Positions 15,524 through 24,098 of a DNA stretch of 27,332 bases are shown here, piece by piece (the first letter of the stretch is position 1; each line of letters begins with the position of its first letter). The translations under genes and the position numbers were made by a program. Under the pieces are notes generated by a model that saw only the letters and a program-made list of their open reading frames with translations, was not told the DNA's origin and ran no database searches. The stretch covers positions 667-27,998 of the forward strand of contig DPCJ01000126.1 in the NCBI GenBank assembly GCA_003516705.1, in the 5' to 3' direction. The stretch is from Prolixibacteraceae bacterium (GTDB lineage: Bacteria; Bacteroidota; Bacteroidia; Bacteroidales; Prolixibacteraceae).

Positions 15524-16852
15524 TTAGAGAATCCGCTTTTTTATAGGCCAAAAAATGAACAATGCATTAATTATGTAAGCCAGAATGATAAGGTAATTGC
15601 CCGCACCAGAATGGTAAAAAACAGTAATAATTTTTCCTGATAGTGCCAATATTCCGCCTGAAAGTATTGCTGGTACCACATTTGCTTTGTTAACCCTTAA
15701 ATTAAGCAATCCGGCAATGGTAGGAATGATAAAAGCCCCAGAGAAAAAGGTGAGCGCAAAAAGCAGTGTTTCAATAATTTTTGAGATGAACAACGCGATT
15801 CCAATACTTATCAGACCAATAAGAATTACATAAATACTTGTGAAAACGAGTGCTTTTTTGTGTTGCAGGCTTCCGGTTGTCAGTTCACTTAAAATCATTG
15901 AAGCATTTAATAAAGTGGTTCCCGATGAAATTATTGCCGAAAGTAACGCAGCTATAAAAAGGCCGTAAATCCATTCCGGCAACTGAAGTGCTGTGAAATT
16001 TATTTCTCCTGAATTACTGCTTTTACCCGAAAAAAAGCCAATCCAGGTGAGAGCAAAAGCAATGGCAACCAATAAAATTGCTGTAATCAGAATTGATTGG
16101 GTGGCTATTTTCTCAGTTCGTGCGCAAAACACACGCGAATAAATATCGGGGCCAACCACAAATGTTACTGAATAGGTGAGAACTAAGATTACCAAATCAA
16201 ATGGTTTGAAGGAAGAGTTAAATAGTGCATCAAAACTAAACGGTTCAGCCGATTGTAAATCACTGTTGAGAAAGGAGTACATGAAAACAACTAAAAGTCC
16301 AATTAAAAGAATGGCCGACTGTAAAGTATCGGTTTTTAAAATTCCAATCTGACCGCCAAACAGCGTGAACGTAATGAAAACCAACCCGGATAAAACGGCA
16401 GACTGATTATAACTCAAAAACCCAAGGCCGGCTAGTATTTTTGCTGCTGCAATTATTTGTACAGCTACAATTCCAATCCAGGCAATTGGAATAATAACTG
16501 ATGCAATTATTTGAGCTTTAGATCCGTACAGTTTACCCAGAATTTCAGGCATGGTAAACTGCCCAATCTGGTTTATTCGTTTTGTTAATGGTATCAGTAA
16601 CAGAAGGCCAAATGCGGCGCAAATAAGAAACCAGACTGCGGGCCAGCCAATGTTTCCGCTGAGTTCAATGGTACCTAAAATTGCAGAGCCACCTAAAATA
16701 GTGGCGAGCATACTTCCGGTAACCGAAATAAGGCCCGCTCTTTTACCGGAAATGTAATAATCAGCAGATGTTTTTACCTTAAAAAAAGAGTAAATACCAA
16801 CCACCAGGACAGCAAGAAAATAGATTGCAATAATAATTTTTGCCTGAATCAT
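15524..16852 (-). CDS. Sodium:solute symporter family (SSS) transporter
   Basis: A 442-residue polytopic membrane protein with about twelve hydrophobic helices. The N-terminal DYYISGKRAGLISVTGSMLA and GGSAILGTIELSGNIGW stretches are typical of the SSS/LeuT-fold family around helix 1 and the sodium site. FTMPEILGKLYG and GGQIGILKTDTLQS are further family motifs. It is somewhat shorter than most SSS members (about 480-550), lacking extra C-terminal helices. The substrate (amino acid, sugar, vitamin or similar) cannot be told from sequence. The next gene, on the opposite strand, starts 68 bases away. Confidence 0.88.
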   Translation of the reverse strand: MIQAKIIIAIYFLAVLVVGIYSFFKVKTSADYYISGKRAGLISVTGSMLATILGGSAILGTIELSGNIGWPAVWFLICAAFGLLLLIPLTKRINQIGQFTMPEILGKLYGSKAQIIASVIIPIAWIGIVAVQIIAAAKILAGLGFLSYNQSAVLSGLVFITFTLFGGQIGILKTDTLQSAILLIGLLVVFMYSFLNSDLQSAEPFSFDALFNSSFKPFDLVILVLTYSVTFVVGPDIYSRVFCARTEKIATQSILITAILLVAIAFALTWIGFFSGKSSNSGEINFTALQLPEWIYGLFIAALLSAIISSGTTLLNASMILSELTTGSLQHKKALVFTSIYVILIGLISIGIALFISKIIETLLFALTFFSGAFIIPTIAGLLNLRVNKANVVPAILSGGILALSGKIITVFYHSGAGNYLIILAYIINALFIFWPIKKRIL

Positions 16853-16920
16853 GCGGCAAATATCGAAATTTCTGATTCAATTCAGTATTTTCGTGATTCT
16901 TGTTTGCTTTGTTTTTTTTT

Positions 16921-18315
16921 ATGTTTGAAAACAGAAACTATTCCTTGAAAAGACTATTCATCATATTAATTTTCCTGGCAAATCCTTTGTCCGGTTTGTA
17001 TTCTCAAAACAATACAAAGCCCGATTTTACCTTTGGTAATGCTTCTTATTTCAATATGAATTCCGGCGAAACGGTTCTTTTCGGAAATACAGAAATAAAG
17101 TTGCTCGGAATAAAAAATCAGTTCAACCGGATAATGGTTGGTGACGATACAATTCAGTGTCGGGTTAGTCGCAGAACTCCGCCTGTTGTGGTTAAAGGGT
17201 TGCGTATTTTTGTTGCCGACAATTTCAAAATTAAATCATTGTCTGAGTTTCAGGAAGCTCACGGGTTATTGAAAAAGGAGGCAATTATTTGCGTTTCGTT
17301 TGCCAGTCAGCCGCTACTGAATTCGTTTGACTATACTTTTCCAGTGAGTTTTAACGATGGATTCGTGTGGAGTTGTGATGAAGACAGTTATCTGTTTTCG
17401 TTTAAAAATCACAATAAAAAATCGCGGCAATCTTGTTTTTCCGAAGGAATAGATTTTGATTTGCAGGAGGCGAGAGGGATTGAAAAACACTGGATTGTGG
17501 CTGTTGAGAAATGCACAGTTGCCTGGGTTTTTGAAGATGAAAATTTGAAAAATGAAGCAAGTATTTTATTGCAAAGTAATTCGCACCCCGATATTTTTTA
17601 CCTGTATTCTCATTTGTACAACAAAAAAGTGGAAGTAAAAAAAGGTCAGACAATTGATAAGGGTGAAATTTTAGGAACTATTTGGGGCGACAACAACTGG
17701 GGACATCTTACTTTTACTGTAATTAAGTCAGATTCACTGCCTGAACCCGGAATTTGCGCAGGTAACCTAATAAATGCCTTTCCACATTTTTTCGAATTGT
17801 ACTTTCAATCTTCGGCAGTTTACAGCCGGAATTACCGCAAAGGAAGGCTGTTTTTTGGAAAACCAGCAATGTACAATGGCAATCAGAAAAATGCCACTGT
17901 TTTTGAAGAATACACAGGAAAAGGCTGGATAGCCGGAGACTGGAATATTGCAGAGAAAGTGGAAACTGCATCGAAAGGAGCGGAAGGAAATGTGAGGTTG
18001 AGAAAAGTGCTGTTTGAAGGAACCGTGGCAGAAGCTAAAAACCCCAATAACTGGTTCGATTATGAAATACACGTTCCAAATGGAACTTACAGGATTCGGG
18101 CCCGTTTGGGCGATGTTGAAATGGAATCGTGGCAAAAGATAGCTTTTGAAAAAGTTGATGCCGGAGCAATTGCTACCGAAAAAGGGCAGTTTGTCTGGAC
18201 TTCGGAAAGGGTGGTAAAAGTAACCGATGGAAAGCTGACAGTCAGAATTAATATTGATGAAACCAACGAAAAAATAGCCGGAATCAGCGAAATCGTATTT
18301 CAGCAAGCCAACTAA
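16921..18315 (+). CDS. Secreted protein with degenerate LytM/M23 fold and C-terminal beta-rich domain
   Basis: From the ATG at 16921 the protein has 464 residues (an upstream in-frame TTG at 16900 is unlikely). Residues about 10-28 form a signal peptide. The middle (about 135-270) follows the M23 layout: SEGIDFD (174-180), LYSHLYNKKVEVKKGQ (228-243) and GHLTFTV (261-267). By alignment in my head with LytM, the first zinc ligand His is Ser174 and the last is Thr264, while Asp178, His231 and His262 remain. The peptidase is therefore probably inactive, like EnvC-type activators. Residues about 335-464 look like a jelly-roll, carbohydrate-binding-like domain (YEIHVPNGTYRIRARLGD). Its 3' end overlaps the convergent MBL gene by four bases. 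Confidence 0.75.
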   Translation: MFENRNYSLKRLFIILIFLANPLSGLYSQNNTKPDFTFGNASYFNMNSGETVLFGNTEIKLLGIKNQFNRIMVGDDTIQCRVSRRTPPVVVKGLRIFVADNFKIKSLSEFQEAHGLLKKEAIICVSFASQPLLNSFDYTFPVSFNDGFVWSCDEDSYLFSFKNHNKKSRQSCFSEGIDFDLQEARGIEKHWIVAVEKCTVAWVFEDENLKNEASILLQSNSHPDIFYLYSHLYNKKVEVKKGQTIDKGEILGTIWGDNNWGHLTFTVIKSDSLPEPGICAGNLINAFPHFFELYFQSSAVYSRNYRKGRLFFGKPAMYNGNQKNATVFEEYTGKGWIAGDWNIAEKVETASKGAEGNVRLRKVLFEGTVAEAKNPNNWFDYEIHVPNGTYRIRARLGDVEMESWQKIAFEKVDAGAIATEKGQFVWTSERVVKVTDGKLTVRINIDETNEKIAGISEIVFQQAN

Positions 18316-19094
18316 AATTCCAGAATCATTCCTGTTTTTACCTGCTCAATTTTAAATTCTTCGTGAAATGCCGCCAATGCAGGCAATTCGGTACAATGCG
18401 AAGGGTAGAGTTTTTCCACCTGATTTGTTTTAAAATAGTCGACGGTTTCCAATGTTTGCCGGTTATTGTGTTTCAAATGAAACCCTCCGATTACGGCATA
18501 AATCTTTGAAATTCCTGTTACTTTCTTCGTGTGTTCGCAAATGTTGCAAATGCCTGAGTGCGAGCAGCCGGTAATTACTACAAGTTCATTGTTTACAACT
18601 GCTGCAAGTGCCGAATCATCGGGCACAAAATCATCTTCTCCGTTTTCAAATTCAAAGGCAGTTGTCAGGCTTTCAAAATCATTCAGTCGTGGAATTTCGC
18701 CTAAAAAGAAGAGATTAGTTGAGATTTGATAGTATTTGATTGTTTCGGTTAAATTGAATTTTTGCTGAATTTCTTTTTTCGATAGTTTTAGACCAACAGA
18801 TCGGTGGTTGCTTTTTCCAAATCGTTTCGAAAATGAATCAGGATGCGTAATCAGATTCTTGTTTTCGAGGTACTGTAAACCACCGCCGTGGTCCCAATGT
18901 CCGTGACTGAGAACCACCGTTTTAACCTCATAATGAATTTCAATCCCGAGTTTTTCAGCATTTCTAAGAAAAACATCGGTATGCCCGGTGTCGAAAAGAA
19001 CTTTTTCACCATCAATTTCGATGAGGTACGAAAGTCCGTGTTCGGCCAGAAATTTGCCTCCGGCTACATTTTCAGTTAATATTGTAATCTTCAT
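18312..19094 (-). CDS. Metallo-beta-lactamase-fold hydrolase, COG1237-like
   Basis: From the ATG at 19094 the protein has 260 residues (a TTG at 19118 would add eight). The metal motif HGHWDHGG is at 64-71; DTGHTD precedes it, and GCSHSGICN is the hallmark of the group annotated as dihydropterin-type phosphate synthase-like (COG1237). GGFHLKHN and YPSHCT supply the later metal histidines. Archaeal members take part in methanopterin synthesis, which is not expected here, so the substrate is unknown. This group often lies beside NifX-type and Mrp-type genes in anaerobes, as it does here. It is the last gene of the minus-strand cluster, after a 138-base gap. Confidence 0.85.
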   Translation of the reverse strand: MKITILTENVAGGKFLAEHGLSYLIEIDGEKVLFDTGHTDVFLRNAEKLGIEIHYEVKTVVLSHGHWDHGGGLQYLENKNLITHPDSFSKRFGKSNHRSVGLKLSKKEIQQKFNLTETIKYYQISTNLFFLGEIPRLNDFESLTTAFEFENGEDDFVPDDSALAAVVNNELVVITGCSHSGICNICEHTKKVTGISKIYAVIGGFHLKHNNRQTLETVDYFKTNQVEKLYPSHCTELPALAAFHEEFKIEQVKTGMILEF

Positions 19095-19099
19095 TTTTG

Positions 19100-19111
19100 T
19101 TAATCGATTAA
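19100..19111. repeat. 12-bp perfect palindrome before the MBL start
   Basis: TTAATCGATTAA at 19100-19111 is self-complementary and ends 5 bases upstream of the ATG at 19094. It may be an operator or simply AT-rich leader sequence. Confidence 0.4.
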
Positions 19112-19232
19112 AAATCAAGAATGCTTAATTTTGTTGAACTTTTGAGATGTTGATGATTTAAGTTTTAAAGTTGTTTATCCATGTCAATTTCGGATCTTTC
19201 CCAATAAATTTTCAGTGCTTATTTCTGATGTT

Positions 19233-19667
19233 TCATTTGTTCACTATCGATTTTAAAACCCCTGTTTTAATCCTGAAAAGCATAAAATCTGATTTCCGGT
19301 TTTTAAGTTCGTCTTTTAACCAAAGAATGTTTTTACATAAAATCTCTTTTACTTGTTCAGTATTTTCCTCGTGTATAATTACCGGAATAAAATGTTGGTT
19401 AATAATGCTGATGTTTTTTCCAAATTGTTTGGAAACGAGAATATTAACATCTTTTTCTTTCAGAATTGAAATAATCTGAAGCGCTTTACTTTTCAATCCG
19501 TGTTCAGTTTCTTCAATTCCGTACTTCCGCGGATTGGGTAGAATTTGGGTTAAACTTAATTCATTCTCAGAGAATTCATAAATCGCAAAGTTTTCGGCTT
19601 CTCCAAAGTGTTGGTTTTCGAGAAAGCCTTGATTATTAACTGCAAATGTTATTTTCATGGTAATCAT
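19233..19667 (-). CDS. Divergent NifX/NifB-type (Di-nitrogenase FeMo-cofactor domain) protein
   Basis: A 144-residue protein, or 141 from the second ATG at 19658 (MKITFAVN), which fits the family start better. Residues about 1-115 have the ribonuclease-H-like NifX fold pattern: MKITFAVN, then ENQHFGEAENFAIYEF, then ILKEKDVNILVSKQFGKN. It carries the family's HFG motif. A charged C-terminal extension (about 116-144) is unusual. Relatives bind metal cofactor precursors (NifX, NafY) or a Mo-Cu cluster (orange protein). It is the most divergent of the three NifX-type proteins in this cluster. Confidence 0.75.
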   Translation of the reverse strand: MITMKITFAVNNQGFLENQHFGEAENFAIYEFSENELSLTQILPNPRKYGIEETEHGLKSKALQIISILKEKDVNILVSKQFGKNISIINQHFIPVIIHEENTEQVKEILCKNILWLKDELKNRKSDFMLFRIKTGVLKSIVNK

Positions 19668-19691
19668 TCTTAAAATGAAGTGAATTTAATA

Positions 19692-19991
19692 TTACAAATC
19701 TTTCCACGCTTCTTTTTCCATTTTTAAAAAAGCTTCTTTCTCTTCATCCTTCATCATCCTGACGATATATTGCAATTGCAGTCCCATCTTTTCAACCACA
19801 TTCTTTACCGATCCAATCAATTTGTCGGCTATTGGAATATTCGGAAATGGAAATACAAACGTAACGATTACAGTGTCGTACCATAAATCTACATCCTGCA
19901 CTATTCCTAACTACTTTAGCGTTAAGTTGATAGCGGGGTGATAAATTTTTTGAATTTCATCTTTAACCAGCTCTATTGTTTGTATTTCCAT
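19692..19991 (-). pseudogene. MIP18/DUF59-family gene interrupted by in-frame TAG
   Basis: The frame starts at an ATG at 19991 (MEIQTIELVKDEIQ) and runs to the stop at 19692, 100 codons. It is broken by one TAG at 19911-19913 (codon 27). The reading on both sides joins into a good DUF59 sequence: HPAINLTLK, stop, LGIVQDVDLWYD, then FPFPNIPIADKLI. The family consensus has an acidic residue (often Glu or Asp) before LG, so GAG to TAG would explain it with one base change. The downstream part alone (from a GTG at 19901) lacks the first helix and strand. MIP18/DUF59 proteins take part in Fe-S cluster assembly. The usual conserved Cys of the domain is absent in this variant. TAG is an ordinary stop elsewhere here (NlpC/P60, SDR, MBL, DUF5320-like genes). 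Confidence 0.75.
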
Positions 19992-19997
19992 TTTTTA

Positions 19998-21383
19998 TTA
20001 AGCATTTTTAGTTTTGTCGCAAGCTTTATTACTTTCAATGATTTCTATAATTTTTTCGGCTGCTTTAATCAGTAAGGTTTTTGTTGGCGCAGCCGTTAGC
20101 AGTGGGTGCGAACCAATCTGGTACGAAATGAGTTCGAAAACTGAGACTCCCTTTTGAATGGCCAGACTAATTGTATTTATAATTTCGCCTGCGGTTCTGC
20201 CTCCCCAAACTTCGCCGCCCAAAATTGAGCCATCGCATGGTGAAGCAAATAATTTTAAAGTTAGCGCCGACGTGTTTTTAAATACTGCCGGATGGGTATC
20301 GAAATCGCTGAACTGTGCAGAAACAATTTTAATGTTTGCTGCCTTTGCATTCGATTCGTTTACTCCGGCTGCTGCCATGGCCAGTCCATTAATTTCGGTT
20401 GAAAATACAGCGATTGTTCCGTTAAATGTTTTCCTGATTTTTACGCCAAACAGATTGTGCCCCAAAACCCGCGCTTCGGCAGTTGCTGTTGATGCAAGCA
20501 TCACTGTGTCAGACCGTCCGGTTAAAAAACCTGTGGTTTGCGAGCAGTCGCCAACGGCGCAAATATTCTGAAATTCGGTACGTTCATAATTATCAACTTT
20601 TATAGCGCCGCGTTTATTTAATTCAAGTCCGGCTTTTTGTGCAAGTTCGGTGTTTGGCCGGTATCCGATGGCCATAATCACTGCATCACAAGCAATTGTT
20701 TCTCCTGTGTTTAGCATAACTGAAGTTGCAATTCCGTTTGAATCTTTTAGTTCTTCAACACGGGTAGAGGTTATCACTTTTACTTTGGTTTCGGAAAGCG
20801 CTTTTGTGGCAATAATGCTTAAATCACGCGAAAATGCTTTCGAGAAACAGTATTCTTCGCTTTCAACCAAAGTGATTCTTTTATCGGGATGAAGTGCCAG
20901 TTGTTCAGCAACTTCGGCACCAATAAATCCACCTCCAATAACCACAATATCTTTTTTCGTTTGAAGTACTTCGAACAGATTTTTGATGTAATTGAAGCTC
21001 TTTTTGATGTAAAAAACATTTTCAAGGTCGTACCCCGGAATAAAAGTGGGAACCATCACTTTCGAACCCGTTGCGAATACAAGTTTTTCGAAGGCAAATT
21101 CCTGACCCGATTCGGTTTTTAATGTGCTGTTTTTTACATCCACATCAACCACTTTGTCCGTTATCACTTCTCCTCCCATATCGATGAATGGTTTCGGTCC
21201 CATCATGTTTTGCTCCACACCGTTCAAAGCATGAAAAACATAAGGAATTCCGCACGGAACCAATCCTTTTTCTTCCTCCTTAAACATAAGTATCGATTTT
21301 TCGGGATAAGCTGTTTTAGCGGTTGTTCCTGTAATAATTCCGGCAGGGCCGGCACCGATAATAATAACATCAAATTTTTTCAT
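19998..21383 (-). CDS. FAD/NAD(P) disulfide oxidoreductase, CoA-disulfide-reductase / NADH-oxidase-like
   Basis: A 461-residue flavoprotein. The FAD motif GAGPAG is at 10-15, the NAD(P) motif GGGFIGAE near 155, and the second FAD motif AVGDC near 280-285. Cys44 in VPCGIPYV occupies the single redox-cysteine position of coenzyme A disulfide reductase, NADH oxidase and NADH peroxidase (CGIPY signature). A C-terminal dimerisation domain follows (about 330-450). The enzyme reduces a disulfide, persulfide or oxygen with NAD(P)H. Next to Fe-S and NifX-type genes, persulfide or polysulfide reduction or redox protection of a cofactor is plausible but inferred. It lies 8 bases after the radical SAM gene and 6 bases before the broken DUF59 gene. 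Confidence 0.9.
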   Translation of the reverse strand: MKKFDVIIIGAGPAGIITGTTAKTAYPEKSILMFKEEEKGLVPCGIPYVFHALNGVEQNMMGPKPFIDMGGEVITDKVVDVDVKNSTLKTESGQEFAFEKLVFATGSKVMVPTFIPGYDLENVFYIKKSFNYIKNLFEVLQTKKDIVVIGGGFIGAEVAEQLALHPDKRITLVESEEYCFSKAFSRDLSIIATKALSETKVKVITSTRVEELKDSNGIATSVMLNTGETIACDAVIMAIGYRPNTELAQKAGLELNKRGAIKVDNYERTEFQNICAVGDCSQTTGFLTGRSDTVMLASTATAEARVLGHNLFGVKIRKTFNGTIAVFSTEINGLAMAAAGVNESNAKAANIKIVSAQFSDFDTHPAVFKNTSALTLKLFASPCDGSILGGEVWGGRTAGEIINTISLAIQKGVSVFELISYQIGSHPLLTAAPTKTLLIKAAEKIIEIIESNKACDKTKNA

Positions 21384-21391
21384 GGTAGTAG

Positions 21392-22330
21392 TTATTTATT
21401 TAAAGTTTGGTAAAACAATCCTCTTTCCAGTTTTACCGTGGTTATTTTCTTTTCTGTTTCAAGTACATCGAGGTATTTATTAATTTCGTTTATGTGTTTT
21501 CCTAAAATCATTGAGAGGTCGGAAAGTGTACACGGCCTGCGGGCAATGGTTTCGAGAATTGCAACTTCAAAATCCTGCCTGTACGATTCAATCTTTTTTC
21601 TTTCGGGTGCTGAAGTTATTATCTCAACATTTTCAAGGTTCCAATAACTGGCAATATTTTGAAGCTCTGTTTTTGTTGCAGCAACCAGGTTGGGTAGGGT
21701 TCCTGGCCGGTCGAGTGTATTGAGTTGAACAATATCAGGTTTTGTTTTCAGAATAGCTTTTTTTAATTCATTTAGTTCCTCCAAACTGTTGTTGTAACCA
21801 GTCAGAATAAAAACTTCAAGATTTATTTTTCCTGAATATTCATTTCTGAAACTGACTAACCCTTCGATGCAATTTTCATTTTTAAGGGTTTTTGGAGGTT
21901 GGTTTATTTTGCGGAAAACTGCGTCGGTGGCTGCATCAAGCGAAGGTAAAACCAGGTCGGCTTTCAATATTTCATCTCTTACCTGTTTAATGCTGAGAAG
22001 GGTTCCGTTGGTTAAAACAGCTACCGGAATTTTGGGATATTTCTCCTTAATAAAGTCAAGTATTTTACCAATACCTGAATTTAAAGTTGGTTCGCCTGAA
22101 CCTGAAAAAGTGATGTAATCAGGTGCAGGATTATTGGTTAAGAATTGCATGAGTTCTTTTTCAACTTCATCAACCGGAACGTATTTCTTTCGTTCGGTAG
22201 TGAGTTTTGTTGTTCGGCCACATTCACAATAAACACAGTTCAGCGAGCAAATTTTATGCGGTACTAGGTCGATACCGAGAGATATGCCCAATCTTCGTGA
22301 GGGAACTGGACCAAACAAATATTTGTACAT
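21392..22330 (-). CDS. Radical SAM protein (COG0731-like) with C-terminal winged helix
   Basis: A 312-residue protein that opens with FGPVPSRRLG, the signature of this radical SAM group. The [4Fe-4S] cluster cysteines are Cys28, Cys32 and Cys35 in CSLNCVYC, followed by ECGR. SGSGEPTLN is the GGE-like AdoMet motif and VLTNGTL follows. Residues about 245-310 look like a winged helix (ETIARRPCTLSDLSMILG, then YLDVLETEKKI), an uncommon addition to a radical SAM core. The reaction is unknown. The gene lies 10 bases after the second ATPase gene in the same operon and is likely co-expressed with it. Confidence 0.88.
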   Translation of the reverse strand: MYKYLFGPVPSRRLGISLGIDLVPHKICSLNCVYCECGRTTKLTTERKKYVPVDEVEKELMQFLTNNPAPDYITFSGSGEPTLNSGIGKILDFIKEKYPKIPVAVLTNGTLLSIKQVRDEILKADLVLPSLDAATDAVFRKINQPPKTLKNENCIEGLVSFRNEYSGKINLEVFILTGYNNSLEELNELKKAILKTKPDIVQLNTLDRPGTLPNLVAATKTELQNIASYWNLENVEIITSAPERKKIESYRQDFEVAILETIARRPCTLSDLSMILGKHINEINKYLDVLETEKKITTVKLERGLFYQTLNK

Positions 22331-22340
22331 TACTTTTTGT

Positions 22341-23216
22341 TTAAGTCAAATTCACAGCTATTTTCTTCCAAATCGAATAAATCTCCCTGCTGATTTTTTC
22401 GGCGGGAGCAAATTCAATAATGGTTTTTTCTGCCACCATCGATTCCACCATTTTTGGTTCAAACGGAAGTTTTCCGGCCAACTGAATATTTTTATCTGAA
22501 AGATATTTTTCAACCTTTCCGGTAATTTCAGGGTTGATGTCGAATTTGTTAATCACCGCCTGAATCGGAATTTTAAATGATTCTGCCAATTCAACCAAAC
22601 GGGAGGCGTCGTGAAGTCCCGATAATGTGGGTTCAATTACTATCAAAACCAAATCTGTTCCGGTAACCGAAGCAATGGCCGAGCAACCAATTCCGGGAGG
22701 ACCGTCATTGATAATAAAATCAGCTTTTGTTTCGACTGCAATTTCTTTGGCTTTTCGCCGCACTTCGGTAACAAGTTTGCCTGAGTTTTCTTCGCCGGGC
22801 CCCATTTTTGCATGAATTAGGGTGCCAAAACGGGTTTCTGAAACATACCAGAAATTGTTGTTGTTTTCAATCATGGAAATTGCTTCAGCAGGGCAAACCC
22901 GTTCGCACAATCGACACCCTTCGCATTGAAAATTATTTACTTCGAGCTGCCCGGAAGAATTAAGATGAATTGCATCAAGCCGGCAATGGTCAACGCAAAA
23001 CCCGCAATTTAAACAGTCGTCGGTATTTATTACTGCTTTGCTTCCGCTGTCGAAAGCATAACTTTCCATTATTTGGGGATTAAAAATCAGATGCAAATCA
23101 GCGGCATCCACATCATTATCGCAAAAGACTACATTTTTAGCTACCGATGCCAAAGCTGCAGTAACACTGGTTTTTCCGGTGCCTCCTTTTCCGCTTAAAA
23201 TGGTAATTTCTTTCAT
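22341..23216 (-). CDS. MinD/Mrp-type P-loop ATPase with inserted 2x[4Fe-4S] ferredoxin domain (second of pair)
   Basis: A 291-residue protein. The deviant Walker A SGKGGTGKT is at 8-16 and FCDNDVDAAD holds the switch aspartates (about 32-40). The ferredoxin insert has two CxxCxxCxxxC motifs: Cys68/71/74/78 and Cys98/101/104/108. The Walker B-like region NDGPPGIGC follows near 170. This is the COG1149 group of ATPases. Members such as the Orp-complex ATPases act in pairs and are related to the Nbp35/ApbC Fe-S scaffold ATPases. Its ATG overlaps the stop of the upstream paralogue by four bases, so the two are probably made as partners. Confidence 0.92.
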   Translation of the reverse strand: MKEITILSGKGGTGKTSVTAALASVAKNVVFCDNDVDAADLHLIFNPQIMESYAFDSGSKAVINTDDCLNCGFCVDHCRLDAIHLNSSGQLEVNNFQCEGCRLCERVCPAEAISMIENNNNFWYVSETRFGTLIHAKMGPGEENSGKLVTEVRRKAKEIAVETKADFIINDGPPGIGCSAIASVTGTDLVLIVIEPTLSGLHDASRLVELAESFKIPIQAVINKFDINPEITGKVEKYLSDKNIQLAGKLPFEPKMVESMVAEKTIIEFAPAEKISREIYSIWKKIAVNLT

Positions 23217-24082
23217 TTTAATCCGGTTTTAATAAATAATTTCTCAATAATCTCACTGTAGATGCTTTCAATTGCTGTTGGAATGTCCTTCAGAATATTT
23301 CCACTGGCATAATTGGCAGCATACTCTTTCGAGAAAGGTATTTTTCCTAATAAATCAATTTTGTTTTCATTGAGAAACTCATAAACAGCATCGTTTCCAA
23401 GTCCGGCTTTATTCACTACCACGCCAAAAGGTTTATTGAGGTCTTTTAGCAATTCAACAGTAATTTTCATGTCGTGCAGCCCAAATGGGGTGGGTTCTGT
23501 TACCAGAATTATGTAATCGGCATTGGCTACAGTTTCTACTACCGGACAACTGGTTCCGGGTGGCGCATCGTAAATTATAATTTCTGCTGAATCATGGGTA
23601 TTTTTCTTTACCTCTTTAATAAGCATAGTTTGCATTGCAGAACCAATTTTCAGACGACCTTCGGTCAGTCCTTTCCCAATTCCGGTATCAAAATGCGTAA
23701 TCACCCCGAGAGGTTGCTGATGTTCAGTTATCGCACCAAATTCGCAGGCAACAATACATGCTCCGCACGAATGACATAAATCGGGGTTTATGCTGGCAAA
23801 TTGGAGGTTCTTTACAATCGAAATTGAATTAAACTCGCACCAGTCGGCACATTTCCGGCAAAACGTACATTTTTCAGTATCAATTTCAGGAATGAGCTGA
23901 TACACCTGTTTTTCTGAATCCATTTTTGCATCCGGAAAAAACAGCGCATCATTAGGTTCTTCCACGTCGCAGTCAATCAGTTGAATTTCAGGGGTTACTA
24001 ATTTGTTGATAAAGTAATACAAGTTCGCCGAAACGGTTGTTTTACCTGTGCCACCTTTTCCGCTGGCAATTGCAATTTTCAT
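23213..24082 (-). CDS. MinD/Mrp-type P-loop ATPase with inserted 2x[4Fe-4S] ferredoxin domain (first of pair)
   Basis: From the ATG at 24082 the protein has 289 residues (a TTG at 24091 is an unlikely start). Walker A SGKGGTGKTT is at 7-16 and LIDCDVEEPNDALFF is the switch region (about 35-49). The ferredoxin insert carries Cys72/75/78/82 and Cys103/106/109/113. YDAPPGTSCP supplies the Walker B-type aspartate. PTPFGLHDMK is shared with the second ATPase (PTLSGLHDAS), which shows that they are paralogues. The pair likely forms a heterodimer with ATP-gated Fe-S transfer; this is inferred from relatives. An intra-operon hairpin lies just upstream. Confidence 0.92.
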   Translation of the reverse strand: MKIAIASGKGGTGKTTVSANLYYFINKLVTPEIQLIDCDVEEPNDALFFPDAKMDSEKQVYQLIPEIDTEKCTFCRKCADWCEFNSISIVKNLQFASINPDLCHSCGACIVACEFGAITEHQQPLGVITHFDTGIGKGLTEGRLKIGSAMQTMLIKEVKKNTHDSAEIIIYDAPPGTSCPVVETVANADYIILVTEPTPFGLHDMKITVELLKDLNKPFGVVVNKAGLGNDAVYEFLNENKIDLLGKIPFSKEYAANYASGNILKDIPTAIESIYSEIIEKLFIKTGLK

Positions 24083-24098
24083 ATAAAACAATTTAAAT

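Noticed and set aside
16900..16920. TTG start for the LytM-like protein
   Set aside because: It adds only Phe-rich residues before a normal ATG and signal peptide.
19692..19901. Complete small gene starting at GTG 19901
   Set aside because: The DUF59 motif HPAINLTLK continues in frame upstream of the TAG to a proper ATG, so this is the 3' part of a broken gene.
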